A stretch of DNA of 64,000 nt, taken from Lotus japonicus (lineage: Eukaryota > Streptophyta > Magnoliopsida > Fabales > Fabaceae). Positions 58,885 through 64,000 of this stretch are shown piece by piece; position 1 is the stretch's first letter; the number at the start of each line of letters is the position of its first letter. The position numbers and the translations under genes were made by a program. The DNA lies in NCBI RefSeq assembly GCF_012489685.1, contig NC_080046.1:44107176-44171175 (forward strand). Reading direction: 5' to 3'. The notes under the pieces are model-generated. The model saw nothing but the letters and a program-made list of their open reading frames with translations. It had not been told where the DNA came from and searched no databases.

Positions 58885-60181
58885 AGAGTCTCAAGCTTTT
58901 TGCTATATATACTTTATCTTTCAAAAACAAAGTTCATCTCTCTAAAATAAGCATTAAATTATTATATATAAAAAAGATCAAATTAAATAGTTAAACATTG
59001 AAATAAACGTAAAAAAACACAAATATAATTATTTTACTTCTACATAGGAAATTCTGACACATTCAAAAATATAAAAAACACTTCAAATCAATTTTACCAT
59101 TTAATTCATCAACTTTGTTTTAATAAACCTAAAAAAACATTACTTTATTAAATTTTAACTCTATAAAAAAATGAATATTTCCCGTGCAATAGACTATGAC
59201 TCATGAATGAATATTTTGCCATGAGTCTTTATGTAATTTTGTAGAATATTTTCTAAGAAAGAAATCATGACCGTTGATTAGTTTTGATCTTGATGGTACT
59301 TGCAATTTATTTAAATGGACTTATTATTATTTAGATCTTATTAGTTATGGAATTTCATAGGGCAAACATACTTAGTTTTTATTTATTGAATTATTAATTC
59401 AAACTTAATTAATATTAATATCAATAATCTATTAGAGTTAAAGTTGGTGGATTAAATATTAAGTTTGATTCCACTAAAAACACACACCTCTTACATTTTT
59501 CTCTCTCATCAATGTCATGTTATATCTTTTTTTTTTTGTTACAGTCATGTTATATCTTTTAACTCTTAACATTATAATTTATTTAAATGGATTTATTGTT
59601 TAGATTTGATTAGTCATAGAATTTCATAGGAGAAACATACTTAGTTTTCATTTATATTGATATTAATAATCCTTAAGAATGGAAGTTTGGTGGATAAAAT
59701 ATTGAGTATAATTTCAGTAAAAAATACAAATTCACCTCTAGCATTTTTCCCTCTCATCAATGTAATGCTATATCCTTTAACTCTTAACCTAAAATTAATT
59801 TAAATGGATTTTACATTATTTAGATCTTATTAGTTAGGAAAATTTATAGGAAAAATATAATTAGCTTTGATTTATTGAATGAATTAAATATTAAATATGA
59901 TTTCACTAAAAAATCTACTAACCTTTTCCCGTCCATCAATGGCATCCTATACCCATTTACTATTCACCATGCAATTAAAAACAACACACAAATACTCATG
60001 CTGCACTTTAAGCAGATGTATTTTCCATTCTTATTTAATGAAGTATTACCATTTCCATAAAAAACTTACAAAAATTATGAATGCTTATATAAACTCAATT
60101 ATATTCTTTAAATACATAAAAATATTTTAAAAACATATTTTTTATTATAAAAATACATATAATAAACATAAATGAGTAATC
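58885..60181. repeat. 3' subterminal region of the large Helitron with three degenerate tandem units
   Basis: Three units start near 59309, 59581 and 59797, about 220-270 bp apart. Each has the order ATTTAAATGG...TTAGATCTTATTAGTTA, then AATTTCATAGG, then a CTCATCAATG-like word. The sequence is AT-rich and non-coding. Subterminal repeats are common in plant Helitrons and may help end recognition; that role is inferred. The rest of the stretch (58885-59300) shows nothing definite. Confidence 0.55.
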
Positions 60182-60211
60182 CCCGTGCATCGCACGGGTA
60201 AAAAATACTAG
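60182..60211 (+). mobile_element. 3' terminus of the large Helitron
   Basis: A perfect 7-bp stem (60182-60188 with 60192-60198, loop ATC), 9-nt spacer, then CTAG at 60208-60211 followed by T. This is the terminator-like signal that ends rolling-circle transfer in Helitrons. Confidence 0.9.
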
Positions 60212-61040
60212 TTTGATATACAATACGAGTTTAAAGATGAAAAATGGTGAATTTTGAAGTTTTTTTTATTGGGGTTGTCTAAATGACTCATGAGAAAGTT
60301 TGAATTAAATAATTCATTGTCTAATTACACTGAAAATAAGTGAGTTGAAATTTTTATATTTTATTTATTAATTTATTTATAAAAAATATGATTGGTCCAT
60401 TGAGTGATAAGTTTTTTTTTTTGAAATAGATTTATTTATGAGTTAGTAGTCTACATGGGTCATTTAGACAACCTTTTTCTTATATAATATGAGATTAGGT
60501 TTTAAAGAGGTGCAAATTTGAGATTTTTTAGAATAAAGTTTAGTTCTCCATAATATGCACTACTTTCATAGTCAAGTAATTTTATATCATTTACTTTGAC
60601 CAGTTATAGTAGGTCAACACTTTTTTTTGAATATTATTAAAAATATATTGTATGTTAAATTAAAAAAAAGTGTTGACCTGTTATAACAGGGTAAAATAAA
60701 TGGTGTAAAATTACATCACTCTAAAACTGATGCATATTATGAGTTACCTAAAGTCTAAAATAATTAAATAGATTCAACTTGCGAAGTTTTTTCTTTGAAA
60801 ATAAAAATTTGAAAGTTTTAAGTATACTATAACAACAAATGAAGTCGATTTGCCATAATTAAAAAATTGAGAGAATAACCGTTCGAAAAAAAATTAGTGG
60901 ACTAAAATCGTGGGGACACAATGTCTAATTAAACCAATACATTTTCAAAATGAGATATCCCCAAATGTTTAAAAATGAATTTTTTCTTGGTATTACTTTT
61001 GACTACTAAGTATTTAAGAAATGAATTTGATTTTAAGAAA
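60212..61040 (+). repeat. Unclassified AT-rich repeat, right half of copy 1
   Basis: Continues the sequence broken at 33918. It matches copy 2 from 61894 to about 62275, including GATACGAGTTTAAAGATGAAAAATGG-like sequence and AACCAATACATTTTCAAAATGA. It also contains an extra block 60286-60475 that resembles the left part of the repeat, and the MITE at 60539-60748, both absent from copy 2 at these places. Confidence 0.7.
60539..60748. mobile_element. Small palindromic MITE
   Basis: Nearly the whole 210 bp folds back on itself. The left arm has CATAATATGCA and GGTCAACACTTTTTTTT; the right arm has their complements. TAAAG at 60534-60538 and 60749-60753 looks like the target duplication. The related copy near 61995-62010 reads GAATAAAGTCTAAAATAA without the insert. 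Confidence 0.7.
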
Positions 61041-61252
61041 ATCATGTCTGAGACAAAAAAATAAAAATGGCACGCCACTGTTGCTTTCTCGCATGGCCAC
61101 GTTGTAGACCCTAGTATATAGGTTTGTATAGTAGGCTAGTTGTACTACTTTGACCCAAAATAAAAAGCTAGTTGTACTACCCAAAATAACATGATACTTG
61201 TGCTGGTTGTGTGTATTTTTCTTTTGGGAAAAAAATTCTAAATTGTTTATGA

Positions 61253-62275
61253 TAAAATTTGAGTTAAATAACTGATCATCTAATTACATTAAAGATAATT
61301 GGGTCTGAATTTTTATATTTTATTTATTAATTTATTCATAAAAAATCATATAGGTCTATTGAATTGTGGGTTAGTAACTCACATGAGTAATTTAGACAAC
61401 CTCTACATTAATTTCATTTTTCAATTTATTCATACTACTTCTGTTCCTATTTAACTGTCTGGATAGAGAAAAAACACGCATATTACAGAGTGAAATTAAT
61501 TTTGTTCATTTTCAAAAAAGTATGAAATTGTTTTACATTTTTAACCTTTAGAATGCACTTTATCTTTTCTCATTTACTATTTACACGAGGGTACTACTTA
61601 GAAAAACATAAATTAATACTCTCTTAAAATTATAAATGGATAAATATATAGCAACAATTTCTTTTTTCAAAATGGAAAATTAATAAGAAACGGAGGTAGT
61701 ATTAACTAATAATATGTGCTTATTTTTTTTAAATGAATATCATTAAAACATCATTATGAACTAATATACTTGTCTGAAATGGTGAGCATGTCCACTTACT
61801 TTTAAAGTTAAGTAGATTTCATCACTCTTTCATTTGTCTTATGCCCAAATCATAAATCTTGAATTTCTCTTTTCAACTACTTTAAGTTTATGATTGATTT
61901 GATAGACGATACGAGTTTAAAGATGAAAAATGGTGAATTTTAGTATTTTTATGATATGAGATTAGGTTTTAAAGAGGTGTAAATTTGAGATTTTTTTTGA
62001 GAATAAAGTCTAAAATAATTAAATAGCTAGATTCAACTTTGTTGTGTTTTTTCAAAGAAAATAAAAATTTGAAAGTTTTAAGTATACTTATGACAACAAA
62101 TGAACTTGATTTGCAACAATGAAAAATTGAGGGAATAACTTTGTTCGAAAAAAATTAGAGGACTAAACTCGTCAAAATGAAGGGGACAAAATGTCCTATT
62201 AAACCAATACATTTTCAAAATGATATATCCCAAATGTTTAAAAATGAATTTTTTTTCTTTAATACTTTTTGACAA
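61253..62275 (+). repeat. Unclassified AT-rich repeat, copy 2 (empty site for the Helitron)
   Basis: An uninterrupted counterpart of 33484-33918 joined to 60212-61040. The Helitron junction corresponds to 61893/61894. It carries its own MITE (61435-61699), absent from the matching spot in copy 1 (about 33698). No protein is encoded. The repeat could be the body of an old unrecognised transposon. Confidence 0.7.
61435..61699. mobile_element. Stowaway-like (Tc1/mariner) MITE, diverged
   Basis: The left end is CTACTTCTGTTCCTATT and the right end AAGAAACGGAGGTAG, imperfect inverted repeats of the CTCCCTCCGTTCC type. TA lies on both sides (61433-61434 and 61700-61701). 265 bp, non-coding. Confidence 0.7.
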
Positions 62276-62351
62276 ATGATTTTATAATCATGTATACATT
62301 GTGCATATACCCCCGTAAATTCTACTTATTGCTATATGAGTTTAATTTCTA

Positions 62352-62506
62352 TGCATCGACGGTGTAAAGTTTTTTTACACCATCAACCAATCAGATTTCA
62401 AGGATGTGAGAAAATATCTCTTTTTATTTAATTTCATTAATTGACGTGACACATTCTTGAAATCTGATTGGTTGACGGTGTAAAAAAACTTTACACCGTC
62501 AGTGCA
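62352..62506. mobile_element. Long inverted repeat / MITE
   Basis: Two arms of about 50 bp, from TGCATCGACGGTGTAAAG on the left and inverted on the right. Each arm contains a smaller palindrome (GGTGTAAAGTTTTTTTACACC). Both share the AACCAATCAGATTTCAAG word. No clear target duplication is seen, so the superfamily is open. Confidence 0.7.
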
Positions 62507-62645
62507 TCAAACTTTTTCTCTTGCTATATTTGCCCCAAGTCCCCAACATGTTTTTAATATTGTGTAGTACCTCTTGATACTTTTTGGGATGAGGAACCGG
62601 TTGAATATTCCGGCAGATAAAACTTTATGGATATAAAAAAAAGTA

Positions 62646-62959
62646 CTCCCTCCGTTCCTAATCTTTTGTTGTTTTAACTTTTGGCCTAAATTCCAAAACT
62701 TTTGTTGTTTTACAAATCCAATGCATTTTTTCTCAATTTATTCCATATATACCCTCATTTAATACTATACCTCTCACCTACCACCTCTTATTTTCACCAA
62801 TCAAAATCATAACAAATTTCTTAACCAATAACTATAATTCTCTCTCTTCACTATAAGAGAACATTAAATAGGGGTGCTTATGTCAACAAATATATCAATG
62901 ATTGCACTCTTAAACAATGTGCATAACCTTAAACAAGAAAAGATCAGGAACGGAGGGAG
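62646..62959. mobile_element. Stowaway-like (Tc1/mariner) MITE
   Basis: Ends CTCCCTCCGTTCCTAAT and GATCAGGAACGGAGGGAG, inverted, with TA at 62644-62645 and 62960-62961. 314 bp, non-coding. Confidence 0.85.
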
Positions 62960-63139
62960 TAACACATTGTAAATGGATAATGGATTCTTTTACTTTTAAC
63001 GTGATAATGGATCCTTTAGCTCTCTACTTATAATTTTCTCATTTAGTGCAATTAAAAGGCTTAAAATCACTTTTAATGAAAATTCATAACCTACAATGGA
63101 TAGAAATTTTTTTTTCGATAAATATAATTCGAAACATAT

Positions 63140-63390
63140 TCTTTTTCCTTTTTTATTATCTATCTAAAATGAGACGAAACACACATATTAAGTAGTAGTA
63201 AACTAATTTTCTTAACTTTCGGAAAAATATTATATTTTTTACCTTTTACAATGTATTTTATCGCTCTTCGTTTATTAGTTTCACAAGGGTACTACCTGGA
63301 TAAACATTAAATGGACAAATATATATGAACAATTTTTTTCCTTTAAGTAAATAATTAATAAGAAACGAATGAGAGAATATTAAGGTAACC
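63140..63390. repeat. Decayed Stowaway-like MITE
   Basis: The interior words (ACACACATATTA, TTTATTAGTTTCACAAGGGTACTACC, AATTAATAAGAAACG) align with the MITE at 61435-61699, but the ends have decayed. The surrounding 62962-63563 is otherwise AT-rich with no gene. Confidence 0.45.
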
Positions 63391-63563
63391 GTACTTAGAA
63401 AATCTCACTCCTTTCCTTATTATAAGAACCAAATTAAAGATAAATATCCATTGGTCGTTTTATCTTATTACAAGAACCAACTTAAAGTTTATGGTGCATT
63501 GATTTTTTTTTTGACAATCATACCCTTATTTAATTATATCTTCATTCTCCCAAGTATTAAGTA

Positions 63564-64000
63564 CTAGGATTCTGTATCCCGTGCGATGCACGAGGTATTA
63601 CCATTTAATTTTATCCGATACACGGAGAAGTAATTTTACAATTTGTTGAACTTGATTCTACTGGTTCTTCTGAAAATGAATTAAGCAATTTTCATACCAA
63701 CAGTCTACTTCCAATCTCAACTCGTTTTAATTGTTATCCGATGAATCTATATAAGTGTGGATTAATCACTTTATTTTATATATTACACACTTAAATACAA
63801 TGCTATTATAATTATTTTACAACAATGTTATTATCAGTATTTTATGCTGCAAGACTCAACCTACCCCAATGATAAAACAAAATTACATTAATAAGATTTT
63901 ATAATGGCACGAAAATATAGATAATATCATTTATCATTATCAACACAAATAACAACATCTGATTGCATGGGTCTTAGTATTTAAGATGTATGCGACAGTG
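63564..64000 (-). mobile_element. Helitron 3' terminus (element D, runs off the window)
   Basis: On the minus strand a hairpin CTCGTGC-ATC-GCACGGG (63578-63594) is followed by about 10 nt and CTAG (63564-63567), then T. The body lies to the right and is cut by the window edge. The visible part is AT-rich without ORFs. Confidence 0.7.

Larger units (their letters stand above)
33919..60211 (+). mobile_element. Large Helitron (element B, 26.3 kb with nested insertions)
   Basis: The 5' end is TC of TCTATCTATCTATAAATC (33919), preceded by A. The 3' end is a perfect hairpin CCCGTGC-ATC-GCACGGG (60182-60198), nine bases, then CTAG (60208-60211) and T. The flanks join as CTTTATGA + TTTGATATACAATACGAG. 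The related copy at 61886-61911 has the same sequence uninterrupted, an empty site placing the junction at 61893/61894. So 33919-60211 entered as one A|T insertion and later gained nested elements. No Rep/helicase is seen, so the element is non-autonomous. It carries exon-like gene fragments. Helitrons transpose by rolling circle and leave no target duplication, as here. Confidence 0.85.

Noticed and set aside
59168..59200. TTTCCCGTGCAATAG as another Helitron 3' end
   Set aside because: Only half of the hairpin is present and no CTRR follows at the right distance. At most it is a decayed end.

Overview
The window is nuclear DNA of a flowering plant, probably a eudicot and possibly a papilionoid legume. 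The sequence is AT-rich, with one long many-exon host gene and plant-type transposons of almost every class (Tat- and Tekay-lineage Ty3/Gypsy elements, L1 LINEs, Helitrons, long-TIR Mutator-like elements, hAT, PIF/Harbinger and Stowaway-like MITEs). The species is inferred, not seen.

Left part (1-14.7 kb): a hAT-type MITE (271-1017), a CAN/TGG-rich stretch, then the only recognised complete host gene. This is a minus-strand homologue of the nucleolar 60S-assembly factor URB1/Npa1. Thirteen exons that keep one reading frame can be traced by hand (2152-14654, 2519 residues). Its introns hold a CA microsatellite, a Harbinger-type MITE and an LTR-like fragment.

Middle part (14.9-33.3 kb): a Harbinger-type MITE lies upstream of URB1. 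Next is a 13.8-kb Tat-lineage Ty3/Gypsy retrotransposon (15489-29319; 763-bp LTRs, GTAAG target duplication). Its gag-pol runs on the minus strand and is broken in several places. Between pol and the 3' LTR it carries two genes on the opposite strand, each with its own TATA box. The first is spliced and has a plant mobile domain and a coiled-coil tail. To the right are exon-like remnants of an unidentified gene, ending at a Helitron 3' terminus (33323).

Right part (33.9-60.2 kb): the whole block appears to be one 26.3-kb Helitron (33919-60211). An empty copy of its target sequence lies nearby at 61893/61894 and gives both ends to the base. Nested inside are an L1 LINE with two long open ORFs, two Mutator-like elements with 9-bp target duplications, a second Helitron in reverse orientation, a 5'-truncated LINE split by one of the Mutator-like elements, and a Tekay-type LTR element. 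That last element has 4.3-kb LTRs but only 544 bp of internal sequence. Exon-like pieces of at least one host gene also lie inside the Helitron.

Right end (60.2-64 kb): two copies of an undescribed AT-rich repeat, several MITEs that are present in one copy and absent from the other, and the 3' end of another Helitron running off the window. Apart from URB1, nothing here looks like an ordinary active host gene; the rest is a young, deeply nested transposon landscape.
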